DNA from: Lachnospiraceae bacterium
Lineage (GTDB): Bacteria > Bacillota_A > Clostridia > Lachnospirales > Lachnospiraceae
DNA: 23,551 nt
Assembly: GCA_021770615.1 (NCBI GenBank)
Contig: JAETQR010000068.1
Coordinates: 1 to 23,551, forward strand
Direction of reading: 5' to 3'
A model generated the notes under the pieces. The model did not search any database, was not told the DNA's origin, and saw only the letters and a list, made by a program, of their open reading frames with translations. The stretch's first letter is position 1. Every line of letters starts with the position of its first letter. A program made the position numbers and the translations under genes. Positions 6,836-13,972 of the stretch are shown here, one piece after another.

Positions 6836-7066
6836 ATGGCAATCAGCAACATTCTGAAAGATATTCGTATAGAGCGAAATCTTATTCAAGAAGACCTGGC
6901 AGAAGCAACCGGCTCCTGCAGCCGCACCATCGGCAGAATTGAACGTGGGGAACGAAACCCCTCATTGGAAATGGCAATCCGACTTGCCCATTATCTGAAT
7001 ATGAGCGTGGAAGAAATATTTAAATTAGACGACGGATCTTCCGTCCAGCAAAAAACCGAGGAGTAA
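6836..7066 (+). CDS. Small XRE-family regulator
   Basis: 76-aa stand-alone helix-turn-helix protein (IRIERNLIQEDLAEATG, then SCSRTIGRIERGERNPSLEMAIRLAHYLN), followed by the usual VEEIFKLDD. Such single-domain regulators are common in Firmicutes elements. AAAGGAAG lies 9 bases before ATG. It comes 67 bases after the S24 repressor gene with no clear promoter between them, so it is probably co-transcribed. The stop lies within the loop of the terminator at 7051-7086. Its target cannot be told; control of the neighbouring restriction gene is one possibility. Confidence 0.85.
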   Translation: MAISNILKDIRIERNLIQEDLAEATGSCSRTIGRIERGERNPSLEMAIRLAHYLNMSVEEIFKLDDGSSVQQKTEE

Positions 7067-7086
7067 TCCCCGGTTTTTATTTTTTA
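7051..7086. terminator. Bidirectional terminator
   Basis: The stem AAAAACCG (7051-7058) pairs with CGGTTTTT (7071-7078), and GG pairs with CC inside the loop. T runs follow on both strands. It lies between the convergent XRE and restriction genes and can end transcription from both sides. Confidence 0.8.
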
Positions 7087-7095
7087 TCTGGCTAA

Positions 7096-9915
7096 TTATT
7101 TTCTATCATTTTTCTCAACCAACTTCTGATACAATTTCATCAATTCTGCCACACAATCTGCTTCTGTCATTTTTATACTGAATCCATATGCAGCCATAAC
7201 CGCCCTATCATTTGCGGTATGAGCTCTGCGAAGTTCTGGAGGCATTGTCAATGGATCATATAAATCTGCCAGATTGCTTTCTGGAAATAATGCTCTTACA
7301 TTCAAAATTTCTTGGGCTGTCTGTTCAATCTTTTGTATCTGTTGCTCTGTTGGTGCAGGCCAAGGAAAATTATTATATACATGATTAACTGTGTAACTAT
7401 AATCACTTTTCAATCTTCCACAAATCGCCCTCATCCACGCCATATGCACATTTGATTCAAGTACACCAAAATGATATAACGTACCGTCCAACATAATTCT
7501 AACTTTATCACTACACAAAACACTTTCATCCATGTATCCCATTGGTATATATCTTCTTCTTTCTGAAGAAACTTGTGGAATAACTATATAATTCCCTTTA
7601 GGAAAATTTGAAACATGAAATTTAGTTGGTGTGTCAGCAATTTTTCGCGTTCCTGCACTCGAACTTTGAAATCTATACTCCCTTACAGCATTAACACGTT
7701 TCATGCATTCTGGCATACTTCTTAATTCATTTGGAGCACAATCTCCCAAATACAGACAATACCTCGGCTGTTGGTTAATAAACTCTCTAGCCCCGTACCA
7801 TGGGCGGAAATACTGTTTTGACTTTGGTTCCTTTCTAATAAATTCTTCCATTTCATCTTTATCAAACAAGTAATATCCACCATCTATAGGTTTGTTTCCA
7901 ATTCCTATTTCTGGTACTTTGCATATCGGATGTTTTCTGCTCGCCACGAAAATATCATCTGCGTCAATTAAATATGCATTGATATTTTCTACAATTCTTG
8001 CCTCCCCGTTTGTATCAAAAATAATTTTATCTTTATTACATTTTGCATGGCTAAAACCGACGATCACACAATGAACATGGGCCTTTAAGCTAGCTTCGCT
8101 ATCCCAGCGAAAAGTTCTATACGCATAGTTTATACATATTCCCATATCAAACAATGGTTTCCAAAAAATAGCTGGCTGTTCTCCTTGTGTAATTGTATTT
8201 GTCGATACAAAAGATACCAATATCTTTGTATTTAAAATATAATCACTTGCTTTTTTATACCACGCAGTTACAAAATCCAGATTACCAAAATCTTTGATAC
8301 CATGAAAAACAATTTCCATATCTTTCTTTTGCGCCTTGTTCATCCATCTTGCTCCAACAAACGGCGGATTTCCCATAATATAAGACAACTTCTCTGATGC
8401 AATTACCTCATTCCAGTCAATTATTAATGCATCGCCTTCTGTAATATTTACATACGTTTTCAGTGGGAGAAAATCATCATTAAAGCCATACACAATGCTT
8501 TTTGTTTCCTCTAACATCTGAGATTCTGCTATCCATAATGCAGTCTTTGCAACTGTAACCGCAAAATCATTGATCTCTATCCCATAAAATTGTTGGATTG
8601 AAACCTTAATGGGATTATTCACTTCTCCCAATGTCATCTGTCCGTTGACTTTCTCCTTTATTACTTCATTCTCCAACCTACGAAGAGAAAGATAAGTTTC
8701 TGTAAGGAAATTTCCTGAACCACAAGCAGGATCAAGAAATGTGAGAGACGCTAATTTATTCTGAAACTCTTCCAGTTTTTTATCTTTCGTACGTTTCACT
8801 TGTATCTGCTGAATCTCCTGGAATTCATTTTGCAAGTCATCCAGGAAAAGCGGATCAATTACTTTATGAATATTTTCAATAGACGTATAGTGCATTCCTC
8901 CAGAACGTCGGGTTTCCGGATTCAATGTAGATTCAAACACTGCCCCAAAAATGGTAGGTGAAATGTCTCTCCAGTTAAAATCTTCCGAAGCTTTTGTAAG
9001 GAGAAGCTGCTTAATCTCTTCTGTGAAAGGTGGTATCTCAATCGTCTCATCTGCAAACAGTCCTCCGTTTACATACGGGAACTGAGCAAGATCTTCCTCA
9101 AGATACTCATCTCGTTCCGCTACCGGAGTATCCAGAGTCTTAAATAATTCTATCAATGCTCGTCGGCAATCTTTTACTTCATATGCTTCCAGATAATCAT
9201 GGAACATATTTCTCTTTCCAAAAATACCCGCATCCTCGGCATAAAGGCAGAAAACAATCCGTACACAAAGAGCATTCAAACTTTTCAACTTATGCTCTCT
9301 TTTTTCACTCTGCTCTGCTGTTTCATCCTTCTCTCTGATATCCGGAATCCGGTACTGCTTCAAAAACGCATCATAAATCAGACCTACAATGTCTCCGGCT
9401 TTAATAGAAACCTCCATTTCATGAGAGATTGTCTTGACCTCTTTTTTTACAAGAAAATCCAAAAGCGGATATTTGCTCTGCAATTCATCCAGCGCAATCT
9501 TGGTCGGTTCTGGTTGTTTCTGGTTCATATCATAAATCCAGATTTCCGCAAAATTGGATGTAACAATCCATCTGGCTCTTTCATCAAAAGTCAGCTTACT
9601 GTTATATCTGTCTGCCTGTTCAAATGGAGTAAGGTCGATTTCTCCCGAATTACGGATTTTCTGATCCAACGCCTTACCAAGGCTTTTTTGTTCGATGATT
9701 ACTCTGGTTTCCGGAATATACACATCAATACGTTTTGTATTTCCATCAATCACTACCTTTTTTTCAAAATTCAAACGTTCTGTAATGTTGTCCATTCCCA
9801 AAACATTTGTCAAAAGGTCAATCCAATAGGAGCGACCATCCTCGTCTTCTTTTCCTTTTCCTATCCATCTATTTACAAACTGACGGGCAGCTTCTCTTTG
9901 TTGTGTATCTGTCAT
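7096..9915 (-). CDS. MmeI-like type IIL restriction-modification enzyme
   Basis: 939-aa single-chain enzyme that methylates and cuts at the same recognition sequence. The N-terminal nuclease has a D-x10-E-x-K motif (Asp64, Glu75, Lys77 in RIDVYIPETRVIIEQK). A helical linker spans about 165-370. The methyltransferase carries motif I DPACGSGNF (395-403) and the catalytic NPPF (516-519), which fits N6-adenine methylation. A target-recognition domain spans about 620-850, and the C-terminal block with YNNFPWP, PELRRAH and AYGF is typical of the MmeI family. Length equals that of MmeI (about 919 aa) and the reading frame is intact, so it is probably active. GGAGG precedes ATG. It is downstream of the YjbR-like gene. 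DISARM methylase DrmMI is related, but no DISARM partners are present. Confidence 0.9.
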   Translation of the reverse strand: MTDTQQREAARQFVNRWIGKGKEDEDGRSYWIDLLTNVLGMDNITERLNFEKKVVIDGNTKRIDVYIPETRVIIEQKSLGKALDQKIRNSGEIDLTPFEQADRYNSKLTFDERARWIVTSNFAEIWIYDMNQKQPEPTKIALDELQSKYPLLDFLVKKEVKTISHEMEVSIKAGDIVGLIYDAFLKQYRIPDIREKDETAEQSEKREHKLKSLNALCVRIVFCLYAEDAGIFGKRNMFHDYLEAYEVKDCRRALIELFKTLDTPVAERDEYLEEDLAQFPYVNGGLFADETIEIPPFTEEIKQLLLTKASEDFNWRDISPTIFGAVFESTLNPETRRSGGMHYTSIENIHKVIDPLFLDDLQNEFQEIQQIQVKRTKDKKLEEFQNKLASLTFLDPACGSGNFLTETYLSLRRLENEVIKEKVNGQMTLGEVNNPIKVSIQQFYGIEINDFAVTVAKTALWIAESQMLEETKSIVYGFNDDFLPLKTYVNITEGDALIIDWNEVIASEKLSYIMGNPPFVGARWMNKAQKKDMEIVFHGIKDFGNLDFVTAWYKKASDYILNTKILVSFVSTNTITQGEQPAIFWKPLFDMGICINYAYRTFRWDSEASLKAHVHCVIVGFSHAKCNKDKIIFDTNGEARIVENINAYLIDADDIFVASRKHPICKVPEIGIGNKPIDGGYYLFDKDEMEEFIRKEPKSKQYFRPWYGAREFINQQPRYCLYLGDCAPNELRSMPECMKRVNAVREYRFQSSSAGTRKIADTPTKFHVSNFPKGNYIVIPQVSSERRRYIPMGYMDESVLCSDKVRIMLDGTLYHFGVLESNVHMAWMRAICGRLKSDYSYTVNHVYNNFPWPAPTEQQIQKIEQTAQEILNVRALFPESNLADLYDPLTMPPELRRAHTANDRAVMAAYGFSIKMTEADCVAELMKLYQKLVEKNDRK

Positions 9916-9929
9916 TACAGCAACCTCCG

Positions 9930-10307
9930 TTATTTTTTTTCCAATTTCCCAATACTACCATCTATCAAATCGTAACTCATATCCAGAAAATCCAATATTT
10001 TCGATTCTCCTACTGTTCCATCCAGCAAAATCGTAATCCAATGCTGCTTATTCATGTGATAGCCCGGCAGAAAACCATAGGTCTGGATAATCATTCCTGT
10101 CATTTCCGGATCACATTTAACATCTATAATTTCCACGGTATCATCTCCATCCAATCCAAGTTTGGATCTCTCAACATTCATGATCACCGCATACCATTTT
10201 CCATTATGATGGCGAAGCACTGCACTATCCGGAGAACTGCTCCACAAGTATTCAGGTATTGTTCCATACTGTTTCTTCACATATTCAAAGATTTCTTCTC
10301 TATCCAC
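9930..10307 (-). CDS. MmcQ/YjbR-family protein
   Basis: About 125-aa protein of the YjbR fold (a CyaY-like/double-wing fold often called DNA-binding). Recognisable parts are REEIFEYVKKQYGT at the start, then AVLRHHNGKWYAVIMNV, and the late motif GYHMNKQHWITILLDG. The GTG start at 10307 has AGAGGTG 9 bases before it and matches the usual family start. The ATG at 10352 would overlap the extended -10 element TGGTATGAT, so transcription probably begins after it. It is the first gene of an operon with the MmeI-like enzyme, 14 bases apart. No direct role in restriction is known for the family; the pairing may be accidental. Confidence 0.85.
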   Translation of the reverse strand: MDREEIFEYVKKQYGTIPEYLWSSSPDSAVLRHHNGKWYAVIMNVERSKLGLDGDDTVEIIDVKCDPEMTGMIIQTYGFLPGYHMNKQHWITILLDGTVGESKILDFLDMSYDLIDGSIGKLEKK

Positions 10308-10455
10308 TCTTTTTTTCACCTCTGGATGTTCTCGTATCTTGACAATAATCATACCACATTTTCATGAGCTGCACTACCTGTTCAGTTTCTCAAATTCTTT
10401 TGCAATTCTCTATTTCACCTGAATTTATCTATTAGAGGGTAGAACAGCAAGGACA

Positions 10456-10512
10456 GGAAGTGTATATACACTTCCGCAAAAATGACAATTTAGGGAACCC
10501 TGCCCTAAATTG
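10456..10512 (+). other. oriT: Second oriT candidate (palindrome plus inverted repeat)
   Basis: GGAAGTGTATATACACTTCC at 10456-10475 is a perfect 20-bp palindrome. Ten bases on, CAATTTAGGG (10486-10495) pairs perfectly with CCCTAAATTG (10503-10512) around a 7-base loop. This lies 53 bases before mobC and a MobA-type relaxase, the usual place for an origin of transfer. The nick is probably just beyond the second hairpin in the C/A-rich stretch, but it is not determined. Confidence 0.7.
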
Positions 10513-10564
10513 AAAACCCCGAAGCACCCCAAAACCGAATTACGTACAGAAGGAGAAAATAGAC

Positions 10565-10888
10565 ATGTCAAACAGAAAAAGAAACATCCAAATATTATTT
10601 TGTGTTACCCCAGAGGAAAAGAAGCTGATCCGCCAAAAGATGATTCTCTCAAAGACCAGAAACATGGGAGCCTATCTTAGGAAAATGGCTATCGACGGCT
10701 ATATCATCAACACCGACACAGCCCCGATCAAGCAGGTGTACGAAGAGATGCACAAAATCGGTGTAAACATCAATCAGATTGCAAAAAAGGTAAACACCAC
10801 TGGTGATTTGTACCCGGAAGAAATGGAAGAATTGAAAAGGATGGTAAGCGAGATATGGCGTATATTAAAATCTTCCCCATTAAAGTAA
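10565..10888 (+). CDS. mobC: MobC-like relaxosome protein
   Basis: 107-aa protein of the MobC family (PF05713) that binds oriT and helps the relaxase open the strands. It shows a ribbon-helix-helix-type start (RNIQILFCVTPEEKKLIRQKM), the middle motif GAYLRKMAIDGYI and the hallmark IGVNINQIAKKVNTTGDLYPEE. AAGGAG sits 10 bases before ATG. It overlaps the relaxase gene by 34 bases, so the two are coupled. The structured oriT lies directly upstream. Length and motif order are normal for the family. Confidence 0.92.
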   Translation: MSNRKRNIQILFCVTPEEKKLIRQKMILSKTRNMGAYLRKMAIDGYIINTDTAPIKQVYEEMHKIGVNINQIAKKVNTTGDLYPEEMEELKRMVSEIWRILKSSPLK

Positions 10889-12120
10889 CTGACAAAAAAG
10901 CACTGGACTATATTATGAATCCGGACAAAACCGAAGAGAAATTACTGATTTCCAGTTTCGCCTGTTCCCCAGAATCTGCTGATCTGGAATTTGCTTTCAC
11001 CAGAGAAGAAGGTAAAAAGAATGTGATGGACAAAGGCAGCAATCTGGCATTTCATTTAATTCAATCTTTCAAGCCTGGAGAGGTTGACGCTGAAACTGCA
11101 CATAAGCTCGGCAAAGAATTTGCTGACGAAGTACTAAAAGGGAAATATGAATATGTCATCAGCACCCACGTTGACCAGGACCATATTCATAACCATATCA
11201 TTTTTAATGCTACCAGCTTTGTTGACCATCATAAATATGTCTCCAACAAACGAAGCTATCATAAAATCTGCCGGATCAGCAACCGTATTTGTCAGGAAAA
11301 CGGTCTTGTCACCAGTATGCCAACCGGCGAAAAAGGGAAATCTTATAAAGAAAATATGGAATATCATCGTGGAAACAGCTGGAAAGCAAAATTAAAAGTC
11401 GCTGTAGATAAAGCAATCTGGTCATCCATCAACTATGATGAGTTTCTTCAAAAAATGAAGCTTGCCGGATATGAGATCCGTCAGGGAAAGAACCTGGCTT
11501 TCCGGGCACCGGAGCAAAAAAACTTTACAAATATGAAATCTCTGGGTAGCTATTACACAGAAGAAAATGTATTACTCCGCCTTGAGAAAAACCGGCATAA
11601 AACAAAATCTCCACGTAACGTCGCCCGAACCTTCAACTATTTATCCGAAAACAATTTGCTGAATTACGAGGACTTCCAACAGCATATTGCAGATATTAAT
11701 AATTCTATTATTGCTACGGAACAACGAATTTCTGAAATCAGCTCCGAAATATCCCATCAGGAACTTATTCAGAAACACTGTTCGTCCTACCGTACCTGCA
11801 GGAAAATAGTAGAAGATGCAAAAACAGCACCGGATCCTCAGAAATATAAATCCATACACCAGGCAGAATACAAACTGCATGATACCTTAAAACAACAATT
11901 ACAGGAGCTGGGCATTACAAAATTACCTTCCCCGGAGAGGCTACAGAAAAAAATTGATAATCTAAGAAATGAACATTCCTCTGCTGTCAAGGAAAAGCAA
12001 GATTTAGAAAAAAGGCGCTCAACGATAAATACCATAACTGCCAATTTCAACACCTTGTTATCCAATGACGCACATTTCAAAGATATCACTGAACGCCGAC
12101 AAAAGGAACATGATTTATAA
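10855..12120 (+). CDS. mobA: MobA/VirD2-type relaxase (MobP-like)
   Basis: 421-aa DNA-nicking transesterase (PF03432). The probable nucleophile is Tyr19 in ALDYIMNPDKT. The metal-binding histidines are in STHVDQDHIHNHIIFNAT (His105, His112, His114). After the nuclease domain (to about 250) comes a helical, coiled-coil-rich tail with no primase or helicase. The start overlaps mobC, so the ribosome-binding site lies in that gene. The protein cuts the oriT at about 10456-10550 and needs the mating channel of a helper ICE, since no coupling protein or channel genes are nearby. The ORF ends naturally before a strong terminator. It is unrelated to the MobT relaxase at 177-1469. Confidence 0.93.
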   Translation: MAYIKIFPIKVTDKKALDYIMNPDKTEEKLLISSFACSPESADLEFAFTREEGKKNVMDKGSNLAFHLIQSFKPGEVDAETAHKLGKEFADEVLKGKYEYVISTHVDQDHIHNHIIFNATSFVDHHKYVSNKRSYHKICRISNRICQENGLVTSMPTGEKGKSYKENMEYHRGNSWKAKLKVAVDKAIWSSINYDEFLQKMKLAGYEIRQGKNLAFRAPEQKNFTNMKSLGSYYTEENVLLRLEKNRHKTKSPRNVARTFNYLSENNLLNYEDFQQHIADINNSIIATEQRISEISSEISHQELIQKHCSSYRTCRKIVEDAKTAPDPQKYKSIHQAEYKLHDTLKQQLQELGITKLPSPERLQKKIDNLRNEHSSAVKEKQDLEKRRSTINTITANFNTLLSNDAHFKDITERRQKEHDL

Positions 12121-12135
12121 TAATCTCCATATGTA

Positions 12136-12185
12136 ATGAGCTAAGGTCAATTACACTATGCATCACTGACCCTAGCTCATTTTTT
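12136..12185 (+). terminator. Terminator of the mobC-relaxase operon
   Basis: ATGAGCTAAGGTCA (12136-12149) pairs with TGACCCTAGCTCAT (12167-12180) over 14 positions with one mismatch, followed by TTTTT (12181-12185). It starts 15 bases after the relaxase stop. Confidence 0.85.
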
Positions 12186-12331
12186 ACTCTTCATCAATTT
12201 CAAGCAAAAATCCCTCCAAACTCAAAACGGGTTTAGAGGGCAGTTGGAATTTTATATGGGCGTGACAAAGCCGCCCACCAAAGCACCGTTTTTTTTATTT
12301 GGTGGGCTTATGCCTTTCTATTAATAGTTCT
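12186..12331. repeat. Gene-free boundary with two more hairpins
   Basis: No ORF is seen. An imperfect 12-bp hairpin (CCCTCCAAACTC with GGGTTTAGAGGG) lies near 12212-12240. A perfect 9-bp inverted repeat, GCCCACCAA (12273-12281) and TTGGTGGGC (12299-12307), has an eight-T run in its loop. The stretch separates the plus-strand mobilisation operon from the minus-strand cargo island, so it could hold terminators for the minus-strand GntR gene or an element boundary. Confidence 0.5.
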
Positions 12332-12718
12332 TTATTGATGACAACTTAGCTTATCGCAGTAATTTTGTAACTGTTCAATAGCTTCGGATTTGCTAAATCC
12401 CAAGGCAAACATCTTGCTCAAATATGAGCAACAAAGTTCTTTAATGGTATTTTGCTTTACCTGCTGTATGAAATCATAATCTTGCGTAACAGAATACTTT
12501 CCACCCTTAGAGCAAATAATGAGGTGTTCTTGTTTTACCGCCTTATAAGATTTCAAAACGGTATTTGGATTGATATGTAGTATTTCAGCCATTTCACGAA
12601 CAGACGGAATACTATCCCCAGAGGAAAGCTCATTACTCAAAATGGCATATATCAGCTTCTGGATAAGTTGTCTGGAAATAGGGGTTATATCGTGAAACGC
12701 CCATTTTTCATAATTCAT
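12332..12718 (-). CDS. GntR-family regulator, YtrA type
   Basis: 128-aa transcription factor with an N-terminal GntR winged helix: PISRQLIQKLIYAILSNELSSGDSIPSVREMAEILHINPNTVLKSYKAV is the standard pattern. A short helical tail (about 75-128) follows, as in YtrA/YhcF proteins that repress ABC-transporter operons in response to cell-wall antibiotics. The start at 12718 is chosen for GGAGG 6 bases before ATG; the longer frame upstream encodes the overlapping membrane peptide in another phase. It overlaps that small gene by 11 bases and is last in the operon. No transporter pair adjoins it, so its target may be lost or be its own operon. Confidence 0.88.
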   Translation of the reverse strand: MNYEKWAFHDITPISRQLIQKLIYAILSNELSSGDSIPSVREMAEILHINPNTVLKSYKAVKQEHLIICSKGGKYSVTQDYDFIQQVKQNTIKELCCSYLSKMFALGFSKSEAIEQLQNYCDKLSCHQ

Positions 12719-12878
12719 TTTTTTCCTCCAACAATCGTAAAATTTCATCCGTAGAAGTCCATAGAATAAAAATAAGCATAAACAATATGCCAACTGGTAT
12801 CAGCAGTATTCCGATTAGGATCACGCTGATACCAGTTATGGTATAAGATAGACATTTTCTGAAATACAAACCTGTCAT
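12708..12878 (-). CDS. 56-aa single-segment membrane protein, coupled to GntR
   Basis: Too short for common gene-finding cut-offs but well supported. Its ATG overlaps the upstream stop (ATGA) and its end overlaps the GntR start. It encodes a hydrophobic stretch of about 28 residues (TGISVILIGILLIPVGILFM region), then a charged tail DEILRLLEEKNEL. No clear ribosome-binding site is present, as expected for coupled translation. The middle of the coding sequence contains a perfect 13-bp inverted repeat (12792-12804 and 12825-12837), which could fold in the mRNA. Function is unknown; a membrane partner for the GntR protein is possible. Confidence 0.65.
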   Translation of the reverse strand: MTGLYFRKCLSYTITGISVILIGILLIPVGILFMLIFILWTSTDEILRLLEEKNEL

Positions 12879-13138
12879 TCTACTGTCAATGTCAGAGTAC
12901 CACTGAAGTCCTCGCCTTTAAGGACGATGTAGTTATCTCCAGAGGAAAGGGGAATATGGTCACCATTATGAATAACCATCTGCTCCTGCAGGTGGATCTC
13001 CAAACTGGAGAAGGTAAGTACATTTAAAGAATCTGTAGTTAGAGATAAGTTCCTGACATGACAACTCGTTTTCTCGCTCAGGAACGTAACCACATCCTGT
13101 AAAATTGTGTCTTCCGCTTCAATCATCAGAATCTTCAT
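12875..13138 (-). CDS. Chimeric 87-aa ORF with response-regulator pieces
   Basis: It begins MKILMIEAEDTILQD, like the first strand of OmpR-type receivers, but the phosphoacceptor region is missing. By residue 40 it already resembles the start of the winged-helix domain (VLTFSSLEIHLQEQMVIHNG), and this too stops before its DNA-binding helices. The last 20 residues (VLKGEDFSGTLTLTVE) look like a beta-rich tail from another protein. It is open throughout and has AAGGAG 11 bases before ATG. It therefore looks like a deletion product that still leads the GntR operon through an ATGA overlap. A functional small protein cannot be excluded. Confidence 0.5.
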   Translation of the reverse strand: MKILMIEAEDTILQDVVTFLSEKTSCHVRNLSLTTDSLNVLTFSSLEIHLQEQMVIHNGDHIPLSSGDNYIVLKGEDFSGTLTLTVE

Positions 13139-13186
13139 TTGACTATCATCTCCTTACAAGGGGTACTTCTCCTTAAGTTGTTTACT

Positions 13187-13462
13187 TCAGGGTATACTTT
13201 CTTTTTTTACTAATACATAAATCTGATATGCTTCCAATTCCATGATTTCTGTAATGGACATATCCAGACAGAATACCGTGGTCTGTATAACCGAACGGGT
13301 TTTCTCCCAATAAAGTGAGTCTGTGACAAAAGACTCTTGGTTAAACCAGTAGGACAAGAATTCCTTGTTTCTGCTGGTTTCTCTTATTTTCCGCCAGGAA
13401 CGCTTACTATTCTACACTGCCGATTTCTGGATGAGTTCTGAACCGTTTCTGGATTTTATCAT
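13187..13462 (-). pseudogene. Amber-interrupted small ORF
   Basis: From ATG at 13462 the frame runs 92 codons to TGA at 13189-13187, broken once by TAG at 13414-13412. The longer part after the TAG reads like protein (RSWRKIRETSRNKEFLSYWF, later MSITEIMELEAYQIYVLVKK) and is rich in aromatic residues. No family is recognised and no ribosome-binding site precedes the ATG. A second overlapping frame (ERFLKYDKIQKRF) also looks coding before the TAG, so a frameshift near 13415 is another reading. I treat it as a decayed gene. Confidence 0.35.
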
Positions 13463-13500
13463 ATTTCAAAAATCGTTCGACAGAATGTGACAAAAACAAA

Positions 13501-13547
13501 CAGAGCCGATAACCTGAGAGTGTAATCCCAATAGGTTATCGGCTCTG
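13501..13547 (-). terminator. Terminator of the Cys-rich KTR gene
   Basis: CAGAGCCGATAACCT (13501-13515) and AGGTTATCGGCTCTG (13533-13547) form a perfect 15-bp stem with a 17-base loop. On the minus strand it is followed by TTTGTTTTTG. It lies 3 bases after the stop codon of the KTR gene. Confidence 0.8.
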
Positions 13548-13550
13548 CGT

Positions 13551-13724
13551 CTAAGCGTCTGGCTCTTCGATAACTGACATATTCATTTGTCGTACATTGA
13601 TTAACGTTTCCTGTTTACACTTGGGGCAGTACAGCGGGAAGTTTTCAAGTACCGTATCCCGCCGTATTTTCAACCTCGTCTTATAGCCGCATGAAGGGCA
13701 TAAAATCCATTCTTTAAGTTGCAT
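13551..13724 (-). CDS. Cysteine-rich KTR-domain protein
   Basis: 57-aa protein matching the Cys_rich_KTR family (PF14205): MQLKEWILCPSCGYKTRLKI, the middle FPLYCPKCKQETLI and the end VIEEPDA. Two CPxC knuckles should bind one zinc ion. These small proteins are frequent in Tn916-like and other Gram-positive elements, usually near recombinase or resistance cargo; their function is unknown. It is missed by ordinary length cut-offs. GGGGAA lies 7 bases before ATG. It is followed by a near-perfect terminator and preceded by a decayed small gene in the same direction. Confidence 0.9.
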   Translation of the reverse strand: MQLKEWILCPSCGYKTRLKIRRDTVLENFPLYCPKCKQETLINVRQMNMSVIEEPDA

Positions 13725-13745
13725 AGCAGATTCCCCATGTCCTTC

Positions 13746-13959
13746 CTAATTATTTTCCAATGCTATCCTATCCGCTTCCTCCTGAGTGATTATGCGATTC
13801 CGCACCATACTACCCAATACATGATTCACACGCTGCAGGGTAGTTAAGAACAGCGTTTTGCTCTGTTATAGGCTATCCATTATCAAATTTGGTCAAAAGT
13901 TGCTCTGTTACCCTTCCAGATGGAGCCGTAATATGGAGGATAATCTCAATTTAATCCAT
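13746..13959 (-). pseudogene. Decayed small gene downstream of the ABC permease
   Basis: AGGGAG lies 9 bases before an ATG at 13959, but the third codon is TAA. The frame then reads IEIILHITAPSGRVTEQLLTK before another stop. Further on, in another phase, it reads QRVNHVLGSMVRNRIITQEE and ends EADRIALENN at TAG 13748-13746. The last part resembles the short GxITxEE(A/Y) helices of SHOCT-like tails. One nonsense change plus a frameshift in a gene of about 70 codons would explain all pieces. It lies between the permease and KTR genes on the same strand. Confidence 0.45.
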
Positions 13960-13972
13960 TGTACAACACTCC

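Noticed and set aside
7096..10307. Possible BREX or DISARM locus
   Set aside because: Only the methylase-nuclease is present; no PglZ, BrxL, DrmA/B or helicase genes lie nearby.
9199..10367. Long plus-strand ORFs (258 and 186 codons) across the MmeI-like and YjbR genes
   Set aside because: Phe/Ile/Cys-rich composition typical of antisense reading; the minus strand carries motif-rich proteins.
12273..12307. Transposon terminal repeats from the GCCCACCAA inverted repeat
   Set aside because: The arms enclose only 17 bases with a T run and no transposase is present; a hairpin/terminator is more likely.
13501..13547. 15-bp perfect inverted repeat as recombination site
   Set aside because: It directly follows the KTR stop codon and has a T-rich tail on that strand, so a terminator explains it.
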